Shown piece by piece: positions 1-8,561 of a DNA stretch of 62,407 bases (position 1 is its first letter; every line of letters begins with the position of its first letter). Position numbers and translations under genes: made by a program. Origin of the DNA: an uncultured Bacteroidales bacterium (GTDB lineage Bacteria > Bacteroidota > Bacteroidia > Bacteroidales > P3); NCBI GenBank assembly GCA_900316235.1, contig ONCC01000009.1, forward strand, positions 1-62,407, read 5' to 3'. The notes below the pieces were generated by a model that saw only the letters and a list, made by a program, of their open reading frames with translations, ran no database searches and was not told the DNA's origin.

Positions 1-525
1 GCAGGGCATCTTGCTGCGGCCGAGGCGCAGATAGACGGGGCCGACGTGCTCGGCGGCGGCCAGCGTGGCGGCCTTGGCCTGGTTGAAGTCGGCGGGCACA
101 AGCACGGTCATGTTGGGCAGCACCTTCATCAGGGCGATGTCCTCCATGGTCTGGTGCGTGGCGCCGTCCTCGCCGAGCGAGATGCCGGCGTGCGAGCCGC
201 AGATTTTGACGTTCTTGTTCGAGTAGCAGACCACCTGGCGTATCTGGTCGTAGACGCGGCCGGTGACGAACTCGGCGAAGCCCCCGATGAAGGGCACCTT
301 ACCGCAGAGGCTCAGGCCGGCGGCGATGCCGACCATGTTGGCCTCGGCGATGCCGCACTGAATGAAGCGCTCGGGGAACTCCTTGGCGAAGCCGTCCATC
401 TTGACGCTGCCTTTCACGTCGGCGCTCAGCGCCACGACATTCTCGTTCTTGCGGCCAGCCTCTACCAGGCCTTCGCCCATACCGGCGCGCAACTCTTTGC
501 TTGATTGTTTTTCGTAGTGGGTCAT
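1..525 (-). CDS. Transketolase C-terminal subunit (partial, 3' end outside window)
   Basis: The first 175 residues are visible; the gene runs off the left edge. They match the pyrimidine-binding part of transketolase/DXS-type enzymes. The catalytic Glu lies in [13 protein letters not shown] (E61), followed by GEDGATHQ (118-125), typical of the C-terminal half of a split transketolase. The protein starts directly with this domain, so the thiamine-pyrophosphate half must be a separate gene, expected upstream on the minus strand but not at once adjacent, because the next upstream gene is unrelated. The role would be two-carbon transfer in the non-oxidative pentose phosphate pathway. The start ATG follows an A-rich leader without a Shine-Dalgarno motif, as is common in Bacteroidota. 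Family call firm; choice of transketolase over a paralogue inferred. Confidence 0.88.
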   Translation of the reverse strand, partial: MTHYEKQSSKELRAGMGEGLVEAGRKNENVVALSADVKGSVKMDGFAKEFPERFIQCGIAEANMVGIAAGLSLCGKVPFIGGFAEFVTGRVYDQIRQVVCYSNKNVKICGSHAGISLGEDGATHQTMEDIALMKVLPNMTVLVPADFNQAKAATLAAAEHVGPVYLRLGRSKMPC

Positions 526-563
526 TGTTATTTTGTTTTTATTGTTTGTTTTCTGTTTTTGTG

Positions 564-650
564 GGGTTAATGGGCTTAATGGGTTTAATGGGCAGCTGAC
601 GCCTAATATTTATTTTGCCCATTAGACCCATTCTGCCCATTAAACCCATT
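564..650. repeat. Facing 9-nt AATGGG arrays forming an inverted repeat
   Basis: Two arrays with 9-nt spacing face each other: TTAATGGGC-type units at 566-592, and CCCATTNNN-type units at 615-650 inside the end of the next gene. The 18-nt stretch AATGGGTTTAATGGGCAG at 578-595 is perfectly complementary to 633-650, with a 37-nt loop. The second array encodes the Asn-Gly-rich tail of the four-helix-bundle protein. A hairpin here would span that gene's stop codon and the leader of the transketolase gene. Confidence 0.85.
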
Positions 651-1199
651 GTTATCTCTGTAGGCTTTCCTCGCCCTGTACATCTCCTCTTTTATTCCTC
701 CGTTCTCTAGGAAGTTCTTCTTCTGCCACTCGATGAGGCCTTTTATCAGCACGTCGCACTGGTGTATCAGCGTGATGGCGATATTGGCGATGGTCTCGTC
801 GGTGCGGTCTTTTATCTTCTCCCGATACACCGCCGAGTCCAAATGCTTCTTGCAAAAGGCACGCGTCTGCACACAGCGCGGGTCGTTGTACGGCCACTGC
901 TCCAATCCGCGCACCCGCAGGTAGTCCTCATAGTCGAGCAGCAGCTCGTGCAGCGAGGCCCGGTTGACGTTGGTGAGCCTTATCTCCATCTCCTTGGAGG
1001 TCACCCCGTCGATGTTGCCCTCCGCCAGGTTCTGCTTGCCGCTCCGTGCCGCCTGCACCATCTGGTCGATAGTACGGTCGCCCTTGCACAAGAACTTGTT
1101 GGCAAAATAATACGTCACGTCGTAGACGCACTCCGCTTTCTGGAACGCCTTCAACGTGCGATAGTTGTTGTCTTGCCGTATAAAGTCCTTGTTTTTCAT
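603..1199 (-). CDS. Four-helix-bundle suffix-domain protein
   Basis: 198 residues, mostly helical. It resembles the four-helix-bundle (S23/23S rRNA intervening-sequence protein-like) family with the suffix-type C-terminal region; the segment [14 protein letters not shown] is the recognisable helix of that family. The molecular role of these proteins is unknown. The last 15 residues ([15 protein letters not shown]) are low complexity and are encoded by a 9-nt tandem array, so they are probably a repeat-derived extension rather than part of the fold. The gene lies downstream of a small secreted-protein gene on the same strand. Confidence 0.72.
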   Translation of the reverse strand: MKNKDFIRQDNNYRTLKAFQKAECVYDVTYYFANKFLCKGDRTIDQMVQAARSGKQNLAEGNIDGVTSKEMEIRLTNVNRASLHELLLDYEDYLRVRGLEQWPYNDPRCVQTRAFCKKHLDSAVYREKIKDRTDETIANIAITLIHQCDVLIKGLIEWQKKNFLENGGIKEEMYRARKAYRDNNGFNGQNGSNGQNKY

Positions 1200-1209
1200 T
1201 ATTATATTA

Positions 1210-1647
1210 TCAATAATTGTAGTAAGTCTTTTTATACGCCATATTACACCAATAAAATTCTTTGAACTTTATTTTACCATTCTCGTATCTTGTCATAGAA
1301 CGCACTTTATAATTCTTTCCGGGAATGCCGCGTTTGTTCTTTTTGCAAGTGCGTACTAACTTTAGTTCAACGCAAAGTGTAGAATCATTGTTTCGTAATA
1401 TCCATTTGTTCCGACCAATCTTCTCCAATGGCTTGCATACGACAGAATCCCTATCCTCCCGTATGTAATAAGAGATTGAAAACATTGTATCAGCCTGCAT
1501 TATATAATATTGTTCCCAGCCTGGCATCTTACTGATGTCGTGGCATGCGCAACGGTCTCCAAAATCGCCCATACGTTCTTCATCCTGACACCATGCTATG
1601 CAAGGTATCAGCATAAGATAGACGAGTATTGCCACATACTTTTTCAT
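1210..1647 (-). CDS. Small secreted protein of unknown function
   Basis: 145 residues beginning with a clear signal peptide (MKKYVAILVYLMLIPCIAWC; cleavage before Q or D expected). A cysteine-containing motif CACHD follows at about residue 35. The C-terminal part (YENGKIKFKEFYW) resembles the short beta-strand repeats of MORN-like or toxin-antidote-type proteins, but not strongly enough for a call. It starts three bases past the end of the VWA gene, so the two are probably co-transcribed. The local base composition is more AT-rich than the neighbours. No family recognised. Confidence 0.6.
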   Translation of the reverse strand: MKKYVAILVYLMLIPCIAWCQDEERMGDFGDRCACHDISKMPGWEQYYIMQADTMFSISYYIREDRDSVVCKPLEKIGRNKWILRNNDSTLCVELKLVRTCKKNKRGIPGKNYKVRSMTRYENGKIKFKEFYWCNMAYKKTYYNY

Positions 1648-1650
1648 TGG

Positions 1651-2851
1651 TCAGAACTGTATCTTGGTTGTCTGTGAACTCTCAATCACGAAGCGGCGGG
1701 TTTGGACTTTATTATATAATGTGGCGTTCTGGGGGTGGAGGACTAGTTCGTACTGGCCGGGTTGGAGCAGGAGGCGCTCGCCGGCGGTGCTGGGGTTGAG
1801 GTCGGTGGCGAACTCCACCTGGCCGTCTCTTAATCTAAATATGGCGCCGGTGGTAATGCCCTTGGGCTTGCTGAGGACCAGCATGCCGGGCATGGGCACC
1901 GAGAGCTCGGTGGCGGCATTGCCACGCACCTCGACGCCGCGTAAGGTGGTCACGGGCAGGGTCTGCACCTCGACGTCGTAGCGGCCTGCCAGGTACTGCC
2001 CTGTCTCGCCCATCTCCTGTGCCGCCACGCGGTCGCCGCTGCCGGCGCGGCGCACTATCCGGCGGATGGGTGAAGACGGCCATGTCGTAGGTCACCAGCG
2101 GGTCCAGCAGCAGCGTGTCGGGCTTCAGCTTGCCGTCCACGCTGTAGATGGTGCTCTGGCGGATGACGCCGGTGCGATGGTCGTAGAAGGCCACGGGGTG
2201 CTCCGTCTCGTAGAGCTCGCCGCCGCCGTCCACCATGTTCAGCACCACCTTGGCCTTGTGGCCGCTGAGGCGGAAGATGTCGTAGAGCGTCTTGGCGAAC
2301 TCCTCCTCATGCGCCACCGGGAAGACGCTCCCGGCGCAGGAGGCGTGGGCCGACAGCTGTCCGCCGATGCAGAGCACGAAGGTCTGCACCACCACGCCGC
2401 TCAGCTGCACCTGCCGGGCCACATCGCAAATCTCGGCGTCGCAGTCGTCCATGCCGTCGGTGATGATGAGTATCAGGTTGCGGCTGGAGCCCGTGGCGGG
2501 GAAGTCGGAGAGCGCGTCGGTCAGCGCCGCCGCCGCCGTGCAGCCCCCTTGGGGCACGAGGGTCTTGATCTTGCTCTGCAGCTGGTAGATGTTGTCGCTG
2601 CCGAAGGGCACCTCGAGGCGTGTGCCGAACTGCTCCTTGTTGAGGTGGCCGAAGACGCGGAGCTGGCGCGAGATGCTGTCGAGGAACGACAGCAGCACCT
2701 GCTGCGTCACCTTTATCTTGGAGCCCGACTGCCAGTGGTCCCACATGGAGTTGGAGCAGTCCATGATGAGCAGCAGACGGGTCTTCTCCGTCGACTGGGC
2801 CTGTGCCACCCCCGCCAGCAATAACAGCAATATTATGAGTAGTCTGCGCAT
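1651..2851 (-). pseudogene. VWA-domain secreted protein with apparent frameshift
   Basis: The N-terminal part reads from 2851: a signal peptide (MRRLLIILLLLLAGVAQAQ), then a von Willebrand A domain whose metal site is visible as DCSNSMWDH (DxSxS near residue 31), followed by TDGMDD. Reading continues to about AVFTHPP near 2065. The frame then runs into a meaningless Arg/Pro-rich stretch, while another minus-strand frame continues from about 2055 to a stop at 1651 with normal composition and a beta-sandwich-like tail (VEVRGNAATELSVPMPG, LQPGQYELVLHP). Removing one G near 2058-2064 would restore a single protein of about 400 residues. The break could be a real mutation, a sequencing or assembly error, or less likely programmed frameshifting. 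Confidence 0.75.
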
Positions 2852-2875
2852 TTTATACTAGAACATTTTAAAGTG

Positions 2876-2883
2876 CAAAGATA
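2876..2883 (-). promoter_or_regulatory. Bacteroidota -7 element before the VWA gene
   Basis: TATCTTTG on the minus strand, matching TAnnTTTG, 25 bp before the VWA start codon. It forms half of a divergent promoter pair with 2921-2928. The leader would be about 20 nt. Confidence 0.7.
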
Positions 2884-2920
2884 CAAAATATTTTTTTATC
2901 CGCAATTCAAAAAAAAGTCG

Positions 2921-2928
2921 TATCTTTG
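2921..2928 (+). promoter_or_regulatory. Bacteroidota -7 element before the C1 peptidase
   Basis: TATCTTTG matching TAnnTTTG, 49 bp before the ATG at 2977. Its place argues for that ATG rather than upstream in-frame starts, which would lie at or before the transcription start. Confidence 0.72.
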
Positions 2929-2976
2929 CACCGCATTTTATGCGTAAAAATTAATAATAAAAATAACAATATCACA

Positions 2977-4239
2977 ATGAAGAAAGCATTTTTATTCCTT
3001 GGCGCTATGGCTATCTGCGCCAGCGCTGTGTTCGCACAGGATGAGAAAAAAGAGAAAGAGGACGAGGGCTACAAGTTCGACACCATCAAGGTGCTGCCCA
3101 TCACTTCCGTCAAGAACCAGAACAACGCCGGCACCTGCTGGAGCTACTCCGGCATCGCCTTCCTCGAGAGCGAGCTGCTCCGCATGGGCAAGGGCGAGTA
3201 TGACCTGAGCGAGATGTACGTGGTCGAGAAGACCTACAACGACCGCGCCTATGCTGCCGTCCGTACCCATGGCGACGTCTCTTTCAGCCAGGGTGGCGCC
3301 TTCAACGACGTCATCTACTGCCTCCGCAATTACGGCATGGTGCCCGACGAGGTGATGCCCGCTGGCAAAATGTACGGTGACACCCTCTCGAACCACACCG
3401 AGCTCAGCGCCCTCACCGACGTGATGGTCGAGGCCATCGCCAAGGGCAAACTGAAAAAACTCCAGATGAGCCCCGACGGCCAGCCTCTGTGGCAGAAGGC
3501 CATCGCCGCCGTCCACGAGACCTACCTCGGCCCTATCCCCGAGAAGTTCAAATACAACGGCAAAGAGTACACCCCCAAGAGCTTCGGCGAGAGCCTCGGC
3601 CTGAACCCCGACGATTACGTCAGCATCACCTCCTACACCCATCACCCCTTCTACGAGCAGTTCGTCATCGAGATCCAGGACAACTGGCGCTGGGGCCTGA
3701 GCTGGAACCTACCGCTCGACGAAATGATGGAGGTCTTTGACTATGCCATCGACAACGGCTACACCGTGGCTTGGGGCGCTGACGTCAGCGAGCCCGGCTT
3801 CCGCTACAGCCGCAAAGGATTCGCCGTCCTCCCCGCCACCGAGGCCCCGAAGGCCGGCGTGGGCAGCGACCAAGCCAAATGGAGCGGCATGAAGGCCGCT
3901 GACATTGCCGACGAGGCCGCCAAGCACCCCACCCCCCAGCGTTGGGTGACCCAGGAGGAGCGCCAGCAGGCCTACGACAACTGGGAGACCACCGACGACC
4001 ACGGCATGCTGATCTTCGGCACCGCTAAGGATCAGATGGGCAACGAGTACTACATGGTGAAGAACAGCTGGGGCCAGTACAATGGTGAGTTCGGCGGCAA
4101 CTTCTTCTGCAGCAAAGCCTTTGTCCGCTACAAGACCATGAATATTGTGGTCCATAAGGATGCCATCCCCGCCCACATCAAGGCTAAGCTCGGCATGACC
4201 GACACCAAGGCCGACACCAAGAAGGGCAAAAAGAAATAA
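2977..4239 (+). CDS. Secreted C1-family (papain-like, bleomycin hydrolase/PepC-type) cysteine peptidase
   Basis: 420 residues. A signal peptide (MKKAFLFLGAMAICASAVFA) is followed by an acidic linker and a papain-fold domain. The catalytic Cys54 lies in NAGTCWSYSG with the oxyanion Gln just before it (KNQNN); the active-site His342 is in DDHGMLIFG and Asn363 in VKNSWG. The large insert between Cys and His fits the bleomycin hydrolase/aminopeptidase C subfamily. Unlike cytoplasmic PepC it is exported, so it probably trims peptides in the periplasm or outside the cell. The Lys-rich tail (DTKKGKKK) carries no sorting signal. It has its own promoter and a hairpin terminator right after the stop, so it is a single-gene unit. 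Confidence 0.92.
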   Translation: MKKAFLFLGAMAICASAVFAQDEKKEKEDEGYKFDTIKVLPITSVKNQNNAGTCWSYSGIAFLESELLRMGKGEYDLSEMYVVEKTYNDRAYAAVRTHGDVSFSQGGAFNDVIYCLRNYGMVPDEVMPAGKMYGDTLSNHTELSALTDVMVEAIAKGKLKKLQMSPDGQPLWQKAIAAVHETYLGPIPEKFKYNGKEYTPKSFGESLGLNPDDYVSITSYTHHPFYEQFVIEIQDNWRWGLSWNLPLDEMMEVFDYAIDNGYTVAWGADVSEPGFRYSRKGFAVLPATEAPKAGVGSDQAKWSGMKAADIADEAAKHPTPQRWVTQEERQQAYDNWETTDDHGMLIFGTAKDQMGNEYYMVKNSWGQYNGEFGGNFFCSKAFVRYKTMNIVVHKDAIPAHIKAKLGMTDTKADTKKGKKK

Positions 4240-4253
4240 TCATTCACATTGAT

Positions 4254-4288
4254 TAAAAAGCCCTCCGCTGGCTCGGAGGGCTTTTTTG
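4254..4288 (+). terminator. Rho-independent terminator of the C1 peptidase gene
   Basis: AAGCCCTCCG and CGGAGGGCTT form a stem around a short loop, followed by a T run. It ends six bases before the ATG of the radical SAM gene, so that gene needs read-through or a promoter overlapping the hairpin. Confidence 0.88.
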
Positions 4289-4293
4289 ATATT

Positions 4294-5940
4294 ATGCGAG
4301 TACTGCTCATCACACCGCCGCTCACGCAGCTCAACACGCCCTATCCCGCCACGGCCTACCTCAAAGGCTACTACCGCGAGCAGGGCGCGGAGGTGCGGCA
4401 GGTGGACCTCGGCATCGAGGTGGCCGATCGTGTGCTTTCGCGTGAGTTCCTCGCAGGCATCGGTCTCGAAGAGCAAGCACAGCTAATAGAGCCTATCAAA
4501 CGTTTCCTCCGAGGACAGGACGACACCCTCGGGCCCCGCATCGCAAACCGTTCTTTATTGCCCGAAGGCAAGCGCTTCGAGCAACTCGACGAGGATAACC
4601 TCGAGTGGAGCTTCGGCGTCAGCGGAACCACCGACAAGGCCATGCACCTCGCCACCCTCTTCATTGAGGACATAGCGGATTATGTTAGGGAGCACGTCGA
4701 CCCCCACTTCGACCTGGTGCGCTACGCCGAATACCTCAGCAACGACGCCCCCACCTTCGATCCTCTCTACGCTGAGCTGCAGCAGGAACCTTCTGTTATC
4801 GACCGGATGATGCTCTCGCTGCTCGCCGACTGTGTGTCGGGATTTTGCCCCGACAAAGTTTGCCTCACCATCCCCTTCCCCGGCTGTCTCTACGGAGCCC
4901 TGCGTTGCGGACAATGGCTCAAAGCTAACACTAATGCCACCATTGAGATAGGCGGAGGTTTCCCCAACACCGAATGGCGCCAGCTTTCCGACCAGCGCAT
5001 CTATGAATTCTGCCACGAGGTGGTTATCGATGGTTGTCGCGAGGCCGACCAATACTGTCCGGACTTCAGCGATCTGCCATTGGACAAATACCTCTCGCTC
5101 ACCGAGATGACCAACCCCATGCATCGACTGTGGAGCCAGGGCCGGTGGAACAAGATGGTGATGGCTCACGGTTGCTACTGGCACCGCTGCGCCTTCTGCG
5201 ACACCTCGCTCGACTACATCGGCAACTACCACGCCCCCAAGGCCACCACGGTGGTCGATCACATGGAGCGCATCATGGAGCAGACCGGCCGCACAGGCTT
5301 CCACTTCGTCGACGAGGCCCTGCCGCCCAAACTGCTTCGTGAGGTTGCCGAAGAGATACTACGCCGCGGTCTAGCCGTCAGCTTCTGGGGCAACATAAGG
5401 TTCGAGAAAGCCTACACCGCCGAGCTCTGTGACCTGCTGGCCGAGGCCGGCATGGTAGCCGTCAGCGGCGGCTTAGAAGTAGCTAGCGACCGTTTATTAA
5501 AACTCATCGACAAAGGCGTCACCATCCAGCAGACCGTCGAGGCCTGCCGCCACCTGCGCGATGCCGGCATCATGGCGCACACCTACCTCATGTACGGTTT
5601 CCCCACCGAGACGTTGCAGGAGAGCGTTGATGCCCTGGAGACCGTGCGCCGCATGTTCGACGAGGGAATCGTACAGAGCGCCTTCTGGCACCGCTACGCC
5701 ATGACCTGCCACTCCCCCAGCGGCCTCAACCCCGAACAATACGGTGCCCACCGCGTCACCCTCGAGCCAAATCCCTTCTGCAACAACGAGGTGGATTGGG
5801 AACCCGGCTTCGATTATGACATAGAGGCCGTGGGAGCAGCCTTACGGATGGCTACATATAATTATATGAACGGCCTCGGGCTTGACCAGCCCGTGCGTTC
5901 GTGGTTCCCGATACGGGTACCGAAACCTTCAGTGAAATAA
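4294..5940 (+). CDS. B12-binding-type radical SAM protein
   Basis: 548 residues. The N-terminus (MRVLLITPPLTQLNTPYPATAYL) is typical of the cobalamin-binding-like domain that precedes many radical SAM domains. A radical SAM core follows: the iron-sulfur cysteines are C294, C299 and C302 in HGCYWHRCAFCD, spacing CX4CX2C rather than the usual CX3CX2C. Later motifs (GNIRFEKAYT, VSGGLEVASDRLL, MAHTYLMYGFPTET) fit the Elp3/MiaB-like barrel. No Met-synthase-type cobalamin His motif (DxHxxG) is evident, so B12 use is uncertain. The substrate is unknown and neighbours give no clue. The ATG at 4294 was chosen because upstream in-frame codons lie in the terminator of the preceding gene. Confidence 0.82.
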   Translation: MRVLLITPPLTQLNTPYPATAYLKGYYREQGAEVRQVDLGIEVADRVLSREFLAGIGLEEQAQLIEPIKRFLRGQDDTLGPRIANRSLLPEGKRFEQLDEDNLEWSFGVSGTTDKAMHLATLFIEDIADYVREHVDPHFDLVRYAEYLSNDAPTFDPLYAELQQEPSVIDRMMLSLLADCVSGFCPDKVCLTIPFPGCLYGALRCGQWLKANTNATIEIGGGFPNTEWRQLSDQRIYEFCHEVVIDGCREADQYCPDFSDLPLDKYLSLTEMTNPMHRLWSQGRWNKMVMAHGCYWHRCAFCDTSLDYIGNYHAPKATTVVDHMERIMEQTGRTGFHFVDEALPPKLLREVAEEILRRGLAVSFWGNIRFEKAYTAELCDLLAEAGMVAVSGGLEVASDRLLKLIDKGVTIQQTVEACRHLRDAGIMAHTYLMYGFPTETLQESVDALETVRRMFDEGIVQSAFWHRYAMTCHSPSGLNPEQYGAHRVTLEPNPFCNNEVDWEPGFDYDIEAVGAALRMATYNYMNGLGLDQPVRSWFPIRVPKPSVK

Positions 5941-5943
5941 GAT

Positions 5944-6426
5944 TTATCGGGCGATGTCCTCGTCGTCGCTGTCGTTGCGTTTGCTGCGACGGAGGCGTTT
6001 GATGTAGAGCTCGATGCTCTTGAGACCCCAGTTGATGAGGATGACTACACCCACCGAGATGAGTGCCTCTTTCCACATACCGTAGCCACAGAGACATCCC
6101 ACAGCGGCGCTGCACCAGATAGTGGCGGCAGAGGAGAGTCCATGAATGGTGAGTCCGTTCTTCATGATGACGCCGGCGCCGAGGAAGCCGATGCCCGTCA
6201 CCACCTGCGAGAGGACACGGAGGTTATCGTTGTTCACTGGGCCGCCCGCCAGCTTGGCACTCATGATGACGCTCTCACTTATCAATATAAATATACAGGC
6301 ACCGACAGCCACCAGCGAATTGGTGGTGAGACCGGCCTGACGCTGCTTGAGCTCGCGCTGTGTGCCAATGATAATGCCGGCGAGAAGTGCGCAGGCGAGG
6401 CGGAAGATGAATGTTTCTAACGGCAT
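5944..6426 (-). CDS. MgtC/SapB-family inner-membrane protein
   Basis: 160 residues with about four to five membrane segments. Family signatures are visible: the first helix with GIIIGTQRELKQRQAGLTTN and the conserved VVTGIGFLGAGVIMK. MgtC-type proteins are linked to Mg2+ stress and modulation of ATP synthase; the function in Bacteroidota is untested. The C-terminal soluble ACT-like domain of Salmonella MgtC is absent and replaced by a short charged tail (RRSKRNDSDDEDIAR). It is the last gene of the operon read from dNK. Its leader consists of a heptamer array that starts in the rsmI stop codon. Confidence 0.9.
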   Translation of the reverse strand: MPLETFIFRLACALLAGIIIGTQRELKQRQAGLTTNSLVAVGACIFILISESVIMSAKLAGGPVNNDNLRVLSQVVTGIGFLGAGVIMKNGLTIHGLSSAATIWCSAAVGCLCGYGMWKEALISVGVVILINWGLKSIELYIKRLRRSKRNDSDDEDIAR

Positions 6427-6431
6427 TCTTA

Positions 6432-6452
6432 AATTAAGAATTAAAAATTAAG
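6432..6452 (-). repeat. Heptamer array AATTAAG x3 between rsmI and mgtC
   Basis: Three exact 7-nt units (AATTAAG, AATTAAA, AATTAAG). The rsmI stop codon (6448-6450) lies inside the third unit and the array fills nearly all of the mgtC leader. The same unit forms the htpG start region. Confidence 0.8.
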
Positions 6453-7119
6453 ATTTTCCGGCGAGGATGACGACTATCTCACCTTTGACTTCTTTCTGCT
6501 GGAAGTGGGCGAGGACGTCGGCGAGGGTTCCACGGGCGGTCTCGGCGTGGAGTTTGCTGATTTCGCGGCTCACGGAGACTTGACGGTCTGATCCGAGTAC
6601 CTCAATAAGTTGCTCCAGCAACTTCACCAGCCGGTAGGGACTCTCGTAGATAATCATCGTGCGTTCCTCGTCGGCGAGGGCGTTGATGGCCGTCTGACGG
6701 CCTTTCTTGTGCGGCAGGAAGCCGAGGAAAACGAAGCGGTCGCAGGGCAGGCCGCTGTCGATGAGCGCCGGCACGAAGGCCGTGGCTCCTGGCAGACACT
6801 CCACCTCAATACCCTCTTTCACTGCTTCGCGCACCAACAGGAAGCCCGGGTCGCTGATGCCGGGGGTGCCGGCGTCGGTGACCACAGCGATGGTGGTACC
6901 GCCCTTCAGCCGCTCGACGAGACCCGCCACCGTCTGGTGCTCGTTGAAGATATGGTAACTCTGCAACGGCGTCTCGATGCCGTAGTGCTGCAGAAGCACA
7001 CGCGAGGTGCGGGTGTCCTCGGCGAGGATGAGGTCGACAGACTTGAGAACCTCGACGCCACGGAAAGTCATGTCGCCGAGGTTCCCAACGGGTGTCGGTA
7101 CTAAGTACAATTTCGACAT
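6448..7119 (-). CDS. rsmI: 16S rRNA (cytidine1402-2'-O)-methyltransferase RsmI
   Basis: 223 residues, tetrapyrrole-methylase fold. The N-terminal LYLVPTPVGNLGDMTFRGVEVL and AEDTRTSRVLLQHYGI, and the SAM-binding VVTDAGTPGISDPGFLLV, are diagnostic for RsmI. It 2'-O-methylates C1402 in the ribosomal P site together with RsmH. The family is often about 280 residues; this one lacks the extra C-terminal domain, as is usual in Bacteroidota. Its start overlaps the yebC stop (TAATG), so translation is probably coupled. Confidence 0.95.
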   Translation of the reverse strand: MSKLYLVPTPVGNLGDMTFRGVEVLKSVDLILAEDTRTSRVLLQHYGIETPLQSYHIFNEHQTVAGLVERLKGGTTIAVVTDAGTPGISDPGFLLVREAVKEGIEVECLPGATAFVPALIDSGLPCDRFVFLGFLPHKKGRQTAINALADEERTMIIYESPYRLVKLLEQLIEVLGSDRQVSVSREISKLHAETARGTLADVLAHFQQKEVKGEIVVILAGKS

Positions 7120-7859
7120 TATTCTTCCTCGAAGTCGTCGGGGATCTCCATGTCGTGGTAGACGTTGGTCACGTCATCGTCCTCTTCGAGGATGCCGATG
7201 ACCTTCATGACCTTGCGTATGGTCTCGGTGTCGACCTGACGCAGGGTGTTGGGGATGCGCTGGAGCTCGGCGCTCTCGCACTCGATACCCTTCTGCTCGA
7301 GCATCTTGACCATGTTGCCGAAGTCCTCATAGGCGGTGTAGAGGGTCAGGTACTCGTCGTCGGCCTCCATCTCTTCCAGGCCACCGTCGATGAGTTCCAT
7401 CTCGAGTTCCTCGATGTCCATCTCGGGCTTGCGGGGGATGACGAAGACACCCTTGCGGGTGAAGAGGAAGGCGAGGCTGCCATTGGTCTCGAGGGTGCCA
7501 CCGTTCTTGTTCATGATAGCTTTGACGTTGGCGACGGTGCGGTTGTTGTTGTCGGAGAGGGCCTCGATAAAGAGGGCGATACCGTGGCTCACGTGGCACT
7601 CGAAGGTAAGCTCCTGCATCTGGGCGGCATCCTTGTCGTTAGCCTTGTTGATGGAACGCTGCAGGGTGTCTTTGGGCATGTTGCAGCCACGGGCGTTCTG
7701 CACGAGCAGACGCAGACGGGGGTTGCTGTCGGGGTCGGGACCGCCTTCGCGCACGGCGATGGTGACCTGTTTCAGAATGTTACTCCACTGTTTCGAGCGC
7801 TTGGCATCAGCGGCGCCTTTGGCTCTCTTAATCTTTGACCATTTGTTGTGTCCTGACAT
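7119..7859 (-). CDS. yebC: YebC/PmpR-family protein
   Basis: 246 residues with the family start SGHNKWSKIKRAKGAADAKR, then VREGGPDPDSNPRLRLLVQNARGCNMPKDTLQRSINKA and an acidic tail (IPDDFEEE). YebC proteins were long annotated as DNA-binding regulators; members are now linked to relief of ribosome stalling at proline runs. That role fits here, since the operon partners rsmI and trmB modify rRNA and tRNA. The upstream gene of the operon encodes a long Pro-Glu repeat, a plausible substrate by inference only. The leader between trmB and yebC is a T/G-rich (minus: ACAAATAA-like) stretch. Confidence 0.95.
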   Translation of the reverse strand: MSGHNKWSKIKRAKGAADAKRSKQWSNILKQVTIAVREGGPDPDSNPRLRLLVQNARGCNMPKDTLQRSINKANDKDAAQMQELTFECHVSHGIALFIEALSDNNNRTVANVKAIMNKNGGTLETNGSLAFLFTRKGVFVIPRKPEMDIEELEMELIDGGLEEMEADDEYLTLYTAYEDFGNMVKMLEQKGIECESAELQRIPNTLRQVDTETIRKVMKVIGILEEDDDVTNVYHDMEIPDDFEEE

Positions 7860-7894
7860 AATGATTAATGTTTATTTGTTGTTTGTTTATTTGT

Positions 7895-8557
7895 TTAATT
7901 ATTTTTCCATTGAATGTAGGTAATCGGCATCCCCTGCTCGAGAAACATCTTCTCATAAAAAGTCTGCGTGAGCTTTGCCTCACCGTCGTAGTCAGTGTGG
8001 TAGAGGTCGTTGGTGCTGAAGAGCACCTCGACATTGCGCGTCGGTAGCACCTCATTGAGGGTGTAGTCGTAGAGTTCCTGACTGTCGGTCTTGAGGTGCA
8101 TGGTGCTGCCGGGGGCGAGGAAGCGGCTGTAAGTGTCGAGGAAGCGGGGCGACGTGAGACGCTTGTTGGGCTTCTTCAACTGTGGGTCGCAAAATGTAAT
8201 CCAAATCTCCGAGACCTCTCCCTCGGCGAAGAAGCGGTCGATAAGCTCGATGCGTGTGCGTATAAACGCCACGTTCTTCATCTGTTCCTCATTGCTGGTC
8301 TTGGCCCCGCGCCAGAGACGGGCACCTTTGATGTCGACACCAATGTAGTTGCGCTCGGGATGGATGCGGGCCAGCGCGATGGTGTAGTCGCCCTTACCGC
8401 ACCCCAACTCCAGTGTGATGGGATTGTCGTTGCCGAACTGCTCGCGCCAGCGTCCCCTCAGGGCAAACCCCTCCTTCTCCAGCTGGTCGAAGCCTACCTG
8501 GAAAAGATTGGGGAACGTGAGATTCTCCGCGAAGCGCTGCAGTTTGTGATGTCCCAT
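7895..8557 (-). CDS. trmB: tRNA (guanine46-N7)-methyltransferase
   Basis: 220 residues, Rossmann-fold methyltransferase. Motif I is LELGCGKGDYTIALA, followed by NYIGVDIKGARLWRGAKTS and the TrmB-specific EIWITFCDPQLKKPNKRLTSPRFLD. It methylates G46 in the tRNA variable loop. The catalytic-loop Asp and the KxxxxKRRL-like region are recognisable, with KRL in place of the more common RRL. The gene starts four bases after the stop of the HU/SPOR gene. Confidence 0.94.
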   Translation of the reverse strand: MGHHKLQRFAENLTFPNLFQVGFDQLEKEGFALRGRWREQFGNDNPITLELGCGKGDYTIALARIHPERNYIGVDIKGARLWRGAKTSNEEQMKNVAFIRTRIELIDRFFAEGEVSEIWITFCDPQLKKPNKRLTSPRFLDTYSRFLAPGSTMHLKTDSQELYDYTLNEVLPTRNVEVLFSTNDLYHTDYDGEAKLTQTFYEKMFLEQGMPITYIQWKNN

Positions 8558-8561
8558 CGAA

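Noticed and set aside
46..504. Plus-strand frame opposite the transketolase
   Set aside because: Antisense to a clear transketolase domain and without a family match.
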